Source of the DNA: Natronomonas gomsonensis
GTDB lineage: Archaea; Halobacteriota; Halobacteria; Halobacteriales; Haloarculaceae
Assembly: GCF_013391635.1 (NCBI RefSeq)
Contig: NZ_JACAWU010000001.1
Location: 248,001-312,000 of the forward strand
Length of the DNA stretch: 64,000 nucleotides
Direction of reading: 5' to 3'
Made by a program: the position numbers and the translations under genes. Below the pieces are notes generated by a model, which had not been told where the DNA came from, searched no databases, and worked only from the letters and a program-made list of their open reading frames with translations. This document shows positions 41,855 through 50,755 of the stretch, one piece after another. Each line of letters opens with the position of its first letter. The first letter of the stretch is position 1.

Positions 41855-41867
41855 CCGTCCGGACGTT
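41855..41867. repeat. Direct repeat, right copy
   Basis: CCGTCCGGACGTT, 17 bp after the tnpB stop, identical to the end of tRNA-Arg. The core CGTCCGGACG is also a palindrome. Confidence 0.55.
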
Positions 41868-41931
41868 TCTGTCGACGCTACACCGCGAGCGTTCACGCTG
41901 GAGTTTTGCCGACCCGTCTCCAAGTCAACGT

Positions 41932-42510
41932 ATGGACCACCTCCGTGCCGGCGCGGCGTTGTTCAACGCCGGCCACTATCTCGCCGCTCACGAGCCGTGG
42001 GAACACCGGTGGCTGGAGGCACCCGCTGGCGAGCGCGACGACTGTCTGCAGGGGCTCGTACAGGCGACAGCGGCGACGCACAAGGCCCGAACCGGCAACT
42101 GGTCGGGGGCGGTCGGGTTGGCCGAAAGCGCCGTCGAGTACCTCGAGGGCTGTGGCCACGACGGGGTACGGGCGTGGCTTCGCGGCCTCGCCGCCGACCC
42201 CGAGTTGGGCGAGCGCGAGCGGCCGCCCCGAATCCACGTCGACGGCGAAGTCGTCACGGTGGGCGATTTACAGTTCCCCGCCGCCGGCATCGCCGCCGAG
42301 GCGCTCGCGGAAACACGCGGCGACGAACTCGTCGAGCGGGGGGTCGGCTACGCCGAGGCGGACATCGCCGACGGCAACGAAACGAGTCCGTTCGTGACGC
42401 TGACGCTGGATTACTTACGCGGTGGGTCACCGACGGCCCGAAAGCGTCTCGTCCAGCACGTCGAACGGCGGCAGGCTCGGGAGGCCGACGTGGACGGGCT
42501 CTTCGAGTGA
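41932..42510 (+). CDS. DUF309 domain protein
   Basis: 192 aa. The DUF309 signature is clear at the N-terminus: FNAGHYLAAHEPWEHRWLEAP...RDDCLQGLVQATAATHKARTGNWSGAVGLAESA. This all-helical domain has conserved HExWE and is of unknown function, sometimes linked to metal binding. It is 42 bp upstream of nadM on the same strand. No signal or TM segment. Confidence 0.85.
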   Translation: MDHLRAGAALFNAGHYLAAHEPWEHRWLEAPAGERDDCLQGLVQATAATHKARTGNWSGAVGLAESAVEYLEGCGHDGVRAWLRGLAADPELGERERPPRIHVDGEVVTVGDLQFPAAGIAAEALAETRGDELVERGVGYAEADIADGNETSPFVTLTLDYLRGGSPTARKRLVQHVERRQAREADVDGLFE

Positions 42511-42552
42511 CTGACCCCGTAATCTAACCGTTCGGCCGCCGAGAGCGTAGCC

Positions 42553-43077
42553 ATGCGAGGATTAGTCATCGGCCGGTTTCAGCCGTTCCACGAGGGGCAC
42601 CGTCGGTTGGTCGAAGAAATCGCCGACGATGTCGAGGAAGTCGTCGTCGGCATCGGGAGCGCCGGCCAGTCGCACACGAAACGCAACCCGTTTACCTCCG
42701 GCGAGCGCGTCCAGATGGTCCAGAACGTCCTCGATGAGGTCGACGCCAAGACCTACCTCATCCCCATCGCCGACGTGGAGCGAAACGCCGTCTGGGTGAA
42801 ACACATCGAGACGCTGTGTCCCCGCTTCGAGGTGGCGTACACGAACAATCCCTTCGTCGAACGACTCTTCGGGGAGGACGGCTACGAAGTCCGGGGGACG
42901 CCACTGCACAACCGCGAGGAGTTCTGTGGGTCGGAGATTCGACGACGAATACTGACCGGCGAGGAGTGGACCCACCTCGTTCCCGACCCGGTCGTCGCGG
43001 GTATCGAAGAGATAGACGGCATCGAGCGGTTGCGGAAAATCGAGTCGACGGACGACCCGGCGGAACGTGAGGGGTAG
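42553..43077 (+). CDS. nadM: Nicotinamide-nucleotide adenylyltransferase
   Basis: 174 aa. It joins NMN and ATP to NAD. Archaeal NadM features: GRFQPFHEGHRRLVEE (nucleotidyltransferase GxFxPxHxGH), AGQSHTKRNPFTSGERVQM, and SEIRRRILTGEEW (ISxTxxR-type loop). Full length. It may be cotranscribed with the DUF309 gene. Confidence 0.96.
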   Translation: MRGLVIGRFQPFHEGHRRLVEEIADDVEEVVVGIGSAGQSHTKRNPFTSGERVQMVQNVLDEVDAKTYLIPIADVERNAVWVKHIETLCPRFEVAYTNNPFVERLFGEDGYEVRGTPLHNREEFCGSEIRRRILTGEEWTHLVPDPVVAGIEEIDGIERLRKIESTDDPAEREG

Positions 43078-43083
43078 GGGCAG

Positions 43084-43857
43084 TCAGTTGCCGGTGTCGT
43101 CTTTCGGTTCGCCCTCGAAGGTGAACTCCGCGGAGTTGTCCCGCGGTTCGTAGCCGAGTACCTCCTTGGCGCGCTCGAGGGAGTAGTACTTCCGGTCGTT
43201 GTCGGAGATACCGTAGACGATTTCGTAGTCGTAGTCGGCCTGCAAGGCACAGTCGTGGATGTGCGCACAGTCCCGATAGGAGAGCCACATCGCCTGCCCG
43301 CGTTCGTACTCCTTCGGCGGGTGGTTCCGGGTGAGGTTGCCGATGCGGATGTTGCACACCGAGATGCCGTGTTCGTCGTGGTAGTAGCGACCGATGGTCT
43401 CGCCGGTGGCCTTCGAGATGCCGTAGAAGTTCCCGGGGCGGGGCAGTTCCGTCCCGTCGAGGCGGAACTCGTCGTCGGTCCGGTAGAGGTCGGGTTTGCG
43501 GTCGGTTTCGTAGTGGCCGACGGCGTGGTTCGAAGAGGCGAAGACGAACTTCTCGACGCCGGCGTCGATTGCGGCGTCGTACAGCACCTTCGTGCCGTGG
43601 ATGTTGTTGTCGAGAACGGAGTCCCACGGCGCGTCGCGTCGGGGGTCGCCGGCGAGGTGGACGACGGCACTGACCCCCTCGCAGGCCTCGGCCATCAGTT
43701 CCTCGTCGGTCACGTCGCCGACGAGATACGGGTGGTCGGGGTCGAACGGCGGCGGGTTGTGAAACAGGTAGCGCCAGTCGTAGTCGTCGCCGAGGCCTTC
43801 CCGGATGGCCGTCCCGACTGCGCCCTTGGCTCCGGTGAGCAACACGGTGTCGTCCAT
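43084..43857 (-). CDS. azf: NAD-dependent glucose-6-phosphate dehydrogenase, Azf-like
   Basis: 257 aa SDR-type. NAD-binding GAKGAVGTA at residues 9-17, DVTDEEL, VHLAGDPRRDAPWDSVLDNNI, SSNHAVGHYE, catalytic YGISK, and the distinctive NPTRNHPPKE-like segment GNLTRNHPPKEYERGQAMWL with NDRKYYSLERA. This matches the haloarchaeal Azf (oxidative pentose-phosphate entry without Zwf). Uronate dehydrogenases are close relatives. Convergent with nadM. Confidence 0.88.
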   Translation of the reverse strand: MDDTVLLTGAKGAVGTAIREGLGDDYDWRYLFHNPPPFDPDHPYLVGDVTDEELMAEACEGVSAVVHLAGDPRRDAPWDSVLDNNIHGTKVLYDAAIDAGVEKFVFASSNHAVGHYETDRKPDLYRTDDEFRLDGTELPRPGNFYGISKATGETIGRYYHDEHGISVCNIRIGNLTRNHPPKEYERGQAMWLSYRDCAHIHDCALQADYDYEIVYGISDNDRKYYSLERAKEVLGYEPRDNSAEFTFEGEPKDDTGN

Positions 43858-43926
43858 TTACGAGATGGAAGGCGTGAGGCGGACAAGAAACGTGCGGTTC
43901 GTTCGTCGCCAGGTGGTCGGCCCGAA

Positions 43927-44874
43927 TCAGTCAGCGGCAGCCGGCCCGTCGTCGAGCTTGACGAGTTCCTCGACATCGGGAATTTCGGCCTGTGCATCGG
44001 TGATGATGTCGATGCGGCGGGTGAGTTTGTCGCGAGCGTAGTTGACCAGCGGCATCGGGTCGATGATACTGTCGCCGACCGAGACGGTTTCGGCGACCAT
44101 CGGCATCAACTCCATCAGCGTGTCCTGGACGACCGCTTCGTCGACGCCATCCTCGGCGAGGTGTTTCTGGACTTTCTGCATCCCGAAGCCGACGTGTCGG
44201 CCCTCGTCGGAGCGGATGTAGTTGATACCCTTCACGAGTCCTTCGAGGTGCGGCGTGTCGCGGTCCGGCGGCGTCAGCGGGTCGTCGTCCTCGGGGCCCA
44301 TCGCCGACGTGATGCCGAAGTAGCCGGTCTGGGCGAGAATGCTCTCGACGACGAGGTGGTAGTGACAGTATGCCCGGACGCGGTTTTCGGGCGTGTCGTC
44401 GGTCAGAAGTGTCTCCATGGCTTCCTCGGTGCGGTCGAAGAGCTCGATGTAACCCTTTGGGAAAAACCGCTGGTCGGTGGGGGCGATTTTCTCCCAGCCA
44501 CGCTCCTCGGCGACCGGATAGATGACCTCCCGCCAGTAGCGGTCGAAGAACTGGGTGTGTTTGGCCTCCTCGTAGATTTGGCTGGAGACGAACATCTGGT
44601 CGTTGATGTCTCCCAGCGCAATCATCAGCGGTGCGAGGTCCTCGGTAACCGCCTCCTCGCCTGCACCGAACAGCGCGAGATACTGCATCGTCTCGAAGAA
44701 CTCCTGTTCGGTGGCGTCCATCTCGATGGCCCGCTTTCGGTCCTGTTCGATGAGGTCCTGTGAGATGTCCTCGTAGGGGTCCCAGTGGTTGTAGACGGCG
44801 TGTCGGAAGTAGCCGCCACCGACGGTGTCCTCGCTGATGCGCATCTCTCGGCTGTCGTCGCGAATCTGTGTCAT
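43927..44874 (-). CDS. R2-like ligand-binding oxidase (ferritin-like)
   Basis: 315 aa from ATG 44874. Helix-bundle dimetal protein related to the ribonucleotide reductase beta subunit: Glu in EFFETMQYLALFGAGEEAV, E and H in SSQIYEEAKHTQFFDRYW, Glu in HYHLVVESILAQTGYFG, and DEGRHVGFGMQK. The YIRSDEGRH and EEAKHTQFF blocks fit R2lox proteins (Mn/Fe site with a bound fatty acid) rather than class-I NrdB, as no large subunit is near and the C-terminus lacks the NrdA-binding tail. Reaction unknown. Confidence 0.82.
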   Translation of the reverse strand: MTQIRDDSREMRISEDTVGGGYFRHAVYNHWDPYEDISQDLIEQDRKRAIEMDATEQEFFETMQYLALFGAGEEAVTEDLAPLMIALGDINDQMFVSSQIYEEAKHTQFFDRYWREVIYPVAEERGWEKIAPTDQRFFPKGYIELFDRTEEAMETLLTDDTPENRVRAYCHYHLVVESILAQTGYFGITSAMGPEDDDPLTPPDRDTPHLEGLVKGINYIRSDEGRHVGFGMQKVQKHLAEDGVDEAVVQDTLMELMPMVAETVSVGDSIIDPMPLVNYARDKLTRRIDIITDAQAEIPDVEELVKLDDGPAAAD

Positions 44875-44985
44875 GGACGGACACACCTACCGACTACTAC
44901 AGAATCGTCCTGTTGCCTCGAATGCGGGGTGGTTTATGTTATTGGTCGACACGGACCAATCCATGCGTCGAACCCGGAGAAGACG

Positions 44986-45753
44986 CTACTGTCCCTCGAA
45001 CTCTGGGTCCCGATTCTCCATGAACGCCGCGACGCCCTCGGCGAAGTCGTCGCTGTCTATCATCGTCTCCTGGGCCAGCGCCTCCTCTCGAAGTGTCTCC
45101 TCTAGAGAGCGCTGGTGGCTCCGGTAGACGAGTCGCTTGGCGGCACCGACGGCCATCGTCGGCCGGCCTGCGAGCGTCTCGACGCGCTCGGCAACGAACG
45201 AGTCGAGGTCCTCGGCCGACACGGTGTCGTTGGCGACGCCCAACTCGACGGCCTCCTCGGCGTCGATGCGGTCGCCAGTGATGACTAACTCGAGGGCCTT
45301 CCGGACGCCGACGAGGCGCGGCAGGACGTACGTCGCACCCGTGTCGGGCGCGAGGCCGATGTTGGTGAATCCCCACTCGAAGAAGGCATCGTCGGCGGCG
45401 TAGACGAAGTCACAGGCCGCCGCAATCGACCCGCCGGCGCCCACCGCCGGCCCGGGAACCTTCGCGACGGTCGGTTTCTCCATCCGGATCAGGCCACTGG
45501 CGATGGCGTTGAGTCCGTGTTCGAGTTCGGCGGCGGGACTGCCACCGCCCATGTCGCCGGCCAAATCGAGGCCGGAACAGAAGGCGTCACCCTCGCCAGT
45601 GACGACGACACAGCGAACCGAGTCGTCGTAGGCGGCGTCGTGGATGTGTTCGGCCATCTCCTTCGACGCCGGGGCGTCGACTGCGTTCTTTCGTTCAGGG
45701 TTCGATATCGTGATGGTCGCGACGGCACCGTCGCGGGTCAACTCGACGCTCAT
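44986..45753 (-). CDS. Enoyl-CoA hydratase/isomerase family protein
   Basis: 255 aa from ATG 45753. Crotonase fold: TISNPERKNAVDAPA, the oxyanion-hole segments FCSGLDLAGDMGG and KVPGPAVGAGGSIAAACDFVYA, and GFTNIGLAPDTGATYVLPRLVG. The catalytic Glu of hydratases at the second site reads D (APDTGAT), so the exact reaction (hydratase or isomerase) is uncertain. Probably part of fatty acid or branched-chain degradation, like the dehydrogenase at 4500. Confidence 0.9.
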   Translation of the reverse strand: MSVELTRDGAVATITISNPERKNAVDAPASKEMAEHIHDAAYDDSVRCVVVTGEGDAFCSGLDLAGDMGGGSPAAELEHGLNAIASGLIRMEKPTVAKVPGPAVGAGGSIAAACDFVYAADDAFFEWGFTNIGLAPDTGATYVLPRLVGVRKALELVITGDRIDAEEAVELGVANDTVSAEDLDSFVAERVETLAGRPTMAVGAAKRLVYRSHQRSLEETLREEALAQETMIDSDDFAEGVAAFMENRDPEFEGQ

Positions 45754-45834
45754 AGACGTTCCCCCGAGGCCAGTGACTTTACTCTGTGTATCGCGAGGGA
45801 GAGGGCTTATCGGCGCGACGCCCCTCGTGTTGGT

Positions 45835-46092
45835 ATGGAATCCCGGACGGACGACGCCGAGGTCGACACCGACGCCCCGAGCGAGGGGCCGGGCGACGGC
45901 TGGGTCACCGTCCGCGGCGCGTTGGGCGGGCTCGCGTTGCTGTGGCTGTCGGCGATGTCCGGCTTCGGCGCGCTGCAGGCGGCGGTGTACGGCGTGCGGA
46001 CCGACCCGCTTTTCGGCCTCGTCGCGGCCGGCGCCGTGGCGCTGTCGGCGCTGGCCGCCTACGGCTCGCTTCGCTCCTTTGGCCTGCGCTGA
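45835..46092 (+). CDS. Small two-helix membrane protein
   Basis: 85 aa from ATG 45835. An acidic N-terminal tail (residues 1-22), then helices at about 29-50 and 58-77. No motif recognised. It is convergent with the Usp gene 2 nt away. Confidence 0.65.
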   Translation: MESRTDDAEVDTDAPSEGPGDGWVTVRGALGGLALLWLSAMSGFGALQAAVYGVRTDPLFGLVAAGAVALSALAAYGSLRSFGLR

Positions 46093-46094
46093 GA

Positions 46095-46526
46095 CTACCC
46101 CTCCGAGGACATCCGGACGGTCAACACCGGCACGTCCGCGGTGCGAACGATGCGTTCGGTGACGCTTCCGAGCAGGTAGCGGTCCAGCCCGCTGCGGCCG
46201 TGTGTGCCCATCACGATGGCGTCGATGTCGGCCTCGTCGGCGTACCCGAGGATAGCCGTATGCGGCGCGCCCTCTTCGAGGTCGGTGACCACCGTGACGC
46301 CCGCTTCGTCGGCGCGGGCACGAATCTCTTCGAGGGCGTCCTCGCCGATTTTCCGAATCCGTGCTTCGACCTCGTCGTCCATCATCTCCGGTGCGTAGGG
46401 GATGTCCTCGACGACGAACAGGACGTGCAGTTCCGCGCCCGTCGCTTCGGCGAGTCCGATGGCCTCCTCGACTGCACGGTTGCTCGCGTCGCTGCCGTCG
46501 GTCGGAAGCAGAATCCGGTCGTACAT
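46095..46526 (-). CDS. Universal stress protein (UspA family), ATP-binding type
   Basis: 143 aa from ATG 46526. Canonical Usp: YDRILLPTDGSDASNRAVEEA at the start, IDAIVMGTHGRSGLDRYLLGSVTE with the full ATP-binding G-x2-G-x9-G-S motif, and a VPVLTVR end strand. Typical cytoplasmic stress or regulatory protein. Confidence 0.95.
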   Translation of the reverse strand: MYDRILLPTDGSDASNRAVEEAIGLAEATGAELHVLFVVEDIPYAPEMMDDEVEARIRKIGEDALEEIRARADEAGVTVVTDLEEGAPHTAILGYADEADIDAIVMGTHGRSGLDRYLLGSVTERIVRTADVPVLTVRMSSEG

Positions 46527-46577
46527 GAGCGGAGTGTCGCCCCCGGGGTACAAAGAGATGCGGGGCGGCCGCCGTCT

Positions 46578-47105
<528 letters not shown>

Positions 47106-47153
47106 AGTTCTCGATAGGGGTTCGAGATGCTTCAATTGGTGGTCGGCGGGGAT

Positions 47154-48620
47154 TCAGTCGTCCGACCCCCCGACCTGTTCGTGTTTGTGCAACAGCGCCA
47201 TCCGCTCTTTGAGGTCGATGCCCTTCTTGTCGTAGGCGCGGATGCGGTAGAAGTACAGCGCGGCCGACAGCACCATCCACGCGAGGACGACGGCGAACGC
47301 CGAGGGCGCACTGGAGACGACGAGGACGGTGAAAGCCACCGAGACGACGACGTTGCCGACGGCGACGATTCGGAGGACGGGCATCGGCAGCTTGTAGATG
47401 GAGTACTCGTAGCGCTGGGGGAACACCTTCGGGAGGTTCCACAGCGCGACGCCGCCGATGGCGAAGGCGATGAAGATGCCGGTGACCACGACGACGACGA
47501 GCCAATCGAGCACGTCCGGCGGCGTGATGGCGTCGAGTTGGCCGACGAACGGCGCCGCGAGCAGTGGCGGAATGCCGAACAGCAGGATGGCACGGTGCGG
47601 CGTGTTGTAGTCGTCGTGGACCGACGCGAACACGTCGGGGACGACCTCGTCGCGGGCAGCCCGCATCACGGTCCGGGAGTAGGAGGTAAACAGCGTGTTG
47701 ACGGTCGTCGCGGCGGCGATGAGCGCCGAGACGCCGACGACCAGCAGTATCGGCGTCGGGAGGACACCCGTCGCGACCGCGGCGAGGCCGCCCTCGACTG
47801 GTTCACCGCCGAGTTGCCCCGAGACGGTCATGTTCTCCAGCGGAATCGCGCCGATGAGCGTGAACACGATGGCTATCGAGAGCACCGTCACGATGGCCAT
47901 CCCGATGGCGAGGACCCGAGGGATGTTCTCGACGGGGTTTTCGAGTTCCTCGCCGATTTCGATTATCATGCCGAACCCCTGGAAGGGGATGTACAGCGTG
48001 ACCACGGCCAACAGGAAGGGGGCGAAACTGTCGGCGAACGGTTGGCCCTCACCGGCGGGGAACAGCGGCGTGTAGTTCGCGGTGTCGACGTGCGGAATCC
48101 CGCTGACGACGAAGGCGACCATCCCGAGGATGAGCGCGATGACGAACGCGATCTGGACCTTCGTGACGATCTGGACGCCGACGTAGTTCAACACGAGAAA
48201 CAGGCCGAGCAGCCCCCACACCGCGGCGACGGTGGGGACCGACCCCATACCTAAGGTGTCCAGCAAGCCGTTGAGGTAATCCGAAAAGCCGACGGCGGCA
48301 AAGAGGAGATACGACCAGACGGCGAGGACGGGCACCGAGACGCCGAGCATCCCCCAGAAGGGACCGACCAGCCGCGAGCCGTAGACGTAGATGCCGCCGG
48401 CGACGGGAATCGCCCCGCCGAGTTGTAACAGCAACAGTACCCCGAGCACCATCGGGACAATCGAGACGAGAATCGCGACAGTGATACTCGGGCCGGCCGC
48501 GGCGGCCATCTGCGTCGGGACGATGAAGATGCTCATGCCCAGCGCCGTCCCGACCAAGAGTGCGACCGCGCCCCAGAGTCCGACCTGTTCGTCTATCAGT
48601 TTGTATTCGTCGGCTGACAT
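47154..48620 (-). CDS. APC-family amino acid permease
   Basis: 488 aa from ATG 48620, about 12 TM helices. The first helix GTALGMSIFIVPTQMAAAAGP carries the broken-helix substrate site of the APC superfamily, followed by GGIYVYGSRLVGPFWGMLGV and FQGFGMIIEIGEELENPVENIPR. Probably a proton- or sodium-coupled amino acid importer. Two Usp genes precede it on the same strand (48699-49988), an arrangement seen for halophile amino acid transporters, implying regulation by Usp binding. Confidence 0.88.
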   Translation of the reverse strand: MSADEYKLIDEQVGLWGAVALLVGTALGMSIFIVPTQMAAAAGPSITVAILVSIVPMVLGVLLLLQLGGAIPVAGGIYVYGSRLVGPFWGMLGVSVPVLAVWSYLLFAAVGFSDYLNGLLDTLGMGSVPTVAAVWGLLGLFLVLNYVGVQIVTKVQIAFVIALILGMVAFVVSGIPHVDTANYTPLFPAGEGQPFADSFAPFLLAVVTLYIPFQGFGMIIEIGEELENPVENIPRVLAIGMAIVTVLSIAIVFTLIGAIPLENMTVSGQLGGEPVEGGLAAVATGVLPTPILLVVGVSALIAAATTVNTLFTSYSRTVMRAARDEVVPDVFASVHDDYNTPHRAILLFGIPPLLAAPFVGQLDAITPPDVLDWLVVVVVTGIFIAFAIGGVALWNLPKVFPQRYEYSIYKLPMPVLRIVAVGNVVVSVAFTVLVVSSAPSAFAVVLAWMVLSAALYFYRIRAYDKKGIDLKERMALLHKHEQVGGSDD

Positions 48621-48698
48621 CGTGGTGTGCCGGACCGTACCACGCAATCGTCTTTAGTGTATCTCCGATTTTCGGCCGCCGTTTATCAGGGGCAACCG

Positions 48699-49562
48699 CT
48701 ACCGGCGCCGAAACAGCCGTTCGCGAAGCGTCCGCGAGGACGGTCGCTCGGCGAGCAGCACCGGCGTCTCGATGTCTTCGAGCACCGACAGCGCGAGCGA
48801 CCCGCCGACGACCCGCGACAGCAACCCCCGTTCGGTCGCACCGACGACGACGAGCGTCCGGGAGGCCGCCGCCGTTTCGATTGCGGCCTCAACGTCCCCG
48901 GTGTCGACGAGCAACTCGGCGTCGGCGAGGCCGTGGTCGGTAGCCCACTCGGCGAGGAACGCTCGCCCGGCCTCCTCGTCGCCATCCTCTGCGACGTACA
49001 GAAGGGACACCTCGGCGCCGACCGTCTCCCGGAGTGCGCGGGCGATGGCCGCCGACAGCTCCGAGGAGTAGCCGCCGGCCGTCGGAACCAACACCCGCGA
49101 GGGGTCGAACGCCTCGCCGTCGAAGACGAGGAAATCACACGGGAGGTCGTGGGCCAACTCCTCGACGACGCCTTCGGCCCGGCCGCCGAAGCGGGCGCCG
49201 CTGTACCCCATCACCACGGCGTCGGCGGCGTTGGTTCGCGCGGCGTCGAACACCTCCGCGAGGCCGCGGTGGGAGAGCACCGTCTTCGTCTCGACGGGGA
49301 CGCCGGCGGCCTCGGCGTCGGCCTTCGCCGCCCCGAGCAACTCAGCGGATTCGGCGTCGATTCGCTCGCGGTTCTCGGCGGCGACCGACAGGGCCGTCTG
49401 GTCCGGTACCTGCACGATGTGTATCGCGAGGACGGTCCCGTCGCAGTGGTTCGCCCACGCCGCCGCAAGCGAGACCAGCGCCGACTCGGTTCGCGGATTC
49501 GACAGCGCGACCATCACCGTCGGTCCCTCCGAGCCGTTCGCCCGCTCGTCGGTCGAGGTCAC
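48699..49562 (-). CDS. Tandem Usp-domain protein
   Basis: 287 aa. Two Usp domains: 15-130 (PTVMVALSNPRTESALVSLAAAW...ADAVVMGYSGARFGG) and 150-280 (SRVLVPTAGGYSSELSAAIARAL...RTLVVVGATERGLLSRVVGGSLAL). The ATP-loop glycines are partly lost in both. It lies between the single-domain Usp gene and the APC permease, with 9 and 78 nt gaps, and likely modulates the transporter. Confidence 0.85.
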   Translation of the reverse strand: MTSTDERANGSEGPTVMVALSNPRTESALVSLAAAWANHCDGTVLAIHIVQVPDQTALSVAAENRERIDAESAELLGAAKADAEAAGVPVETKTVLSHRGLAEVFDAARTNAADAVVMGYSGARFGGRAEGVVEELAHDLPCDFLVFDGEAFDPSRVLVPTAGGYSSELSAAIARALRETVGAEVSLLYVAEDGDEEAGRAFLAEWATDHGLADAELLVDTGDVEAAIETAAASRTLVVVGATERGLLSRVVGGSLALSVLEDIETPVLLAERPSSRTLRERLFRRR

Positions 49563-49571
49563 TGCGAGGCC

Positions 49572-49988
49572 TCACTCGCTCGGTAGCGCGACGACCGGCA
49601 GCGTCGCCTCGGTGACGAGTCGAATCGACGTATCGCCAGACAGCAGCCGAACGAGTCGGCTCCCGTCGCGGGCGACGAAGGCGATAGCCGTCGCGTCGTG
49701 TCCGTTCGCCTCCGCCAACAGCGTCTCGACGACGTCGGTTCCGTACGCCGTATCTCGTTCGACGGACACGTCGTCGCCGAGAGTGTCTTCGACCACGTCG
49801 AGAATCGTCTGGGCGTCCTCCTGCCGCTTTGCCAGCGGTGCTTTGTCGATACCACCGCCGGCCTTCTCGATGACGTGGACCGCGATGACCTGCTCGATCT
49901 CGTCGAGATACGGCGAAAGCGCCGCACACGTCTCGGCCGCGTCGTCTTCGGTCGCAACCGGGACAACCACCCGCTGTAGGAGAGTCAT
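49572..49988 (-). CDS. Usp-domain protein
   Basis: 138 aa. Starts MTLLQRVVVPVATEDDAAETC and ends AFVARDGSRLVRLLSGDTSIRLVTEATLPVVALPSE. It keeps the Usp fold pattern but the G-x2-G part of the nucleotide loop is degenerate. First gene of the Usp-Usp-permease unit. Confidence 0.85.
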   Translation of the reverse strand: MTLLQRVVVPVATEDDAAETCAALSPYLDEIEQVIAVHVIEKAGGGIDKAPLAKRQEDAQTILDVVEDTLGDDVSVERDTAYGTDVVETLLAEANGHDATAIAFVARDGSRLVRLLSGDTSIRLVTEATLPVVALPSE

Positions 49989-50031
49989 ACTCGACGGTAC
50001 GCTGGGCCGTCCGTTAAGCCTTCCCTCGCGG

Positions 50032-50211
50032 TCAGGAGGTAGTGAATCCCGCCGACCCGTCGTATTCCTCGAGAACCCACTCTAGTTCCTCGATTGCACG
50101 GAGGATGGCAACCTCGGCGGTGTCCTCGAACTCCGAGGACGGCGGGTCGTAGTCGTCGTACTGGGCCTCCAGTTCCGCGATTCGCTCTCGAATCGCCGCT
50201 TCGTCTCGCAT
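50032..50211 (-). CDS. 59-aa acidic hypothetical protein
   Basis: From ATG 50211: two predicted helices (RDEAAIRERIAELEAQYDD and VAILRAIEELEWVLEEYDGS). A coiled-coil-like acidic peptide common in haloarchaea. Function unknown. Divergent from msrB. Confidence 0.65.
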   Translation of the reverse strand: MRDEAAIRERIAELEAQYDDYDPPSSEFEDTAEVAILRAIEELEWVLEEYDGSAGFTTS

Positions 50212-50300
50212 ACCTCGAGACACCGCCGGAGCCCTCTTTGTCCTTGCGGCGTCGAGCGCGCCGCCGGAAGTCGGAAGCCGCTGGCCCCCCAACACCAGGT

Positions 50301-50693
50301 ATGACCGACGAGATTCCCCAAACCGACGAGGAGTGGCGCGAGGTGCTGACCGACGAGGAGTACCGAATCCTCCGCGAGCAGGCCACCGAACCGAAGTTCA
50401 CCGGCGAGTACCTCGGCAAGGACGACGACGGCAACTACTGCTGTGCCGGCTGTGGCGCCGTCCTGTTCGACTCGGAGACGAAGTTCGACTCGAACTCGGG
50501 GTGGCCCTCCTTCTACGACGCCGAAGAGAATTCCGTCGAGTTGCGCGAGGACCGCAGCCACGGGATGGTCCGCACCGAAGTCGTCTGTGCTCGCTGTGAG
50601 GGCCACCTCGGACACGTCTTCGAGGACGGCCCCGAGCCGACCGGCAAGCGGTTCTGCATCAACTCCGCGGCGTTGGATTTCGAATCGGGGTAA
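50301..50693 (+). CDS. msrB: Peptide-methionine (R)-S-oxide reductase
   Basis: 130 aa. It repairs methionine-R-sulfoxide. Zinc site CCAGCGAVLF and CARCEGHLGHVF, substrate region SNSGWPSFYDA, and catalytic RFCINSAALDF. Full length. Complements MsrA at 46578. Confidence 0.97.
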   Translation: MTDEIPQTDEEWREVLTDEEYRILREQATEPKFTGEYLGKDDDGNYCCAGCGAVLFDSETKFDSNSGWPSFYDAEENSVELREDRSHGMVRTEVVCARCEGHLGHVFEDGPEPTGKRFCINSAALDFESG

Positions 50694-50755
50694 CTCCCAC
50701 GCCGGGAATCGAAGTGATAATCCTCATATAACGCGCCCGACAAGCGGCGACAAGG

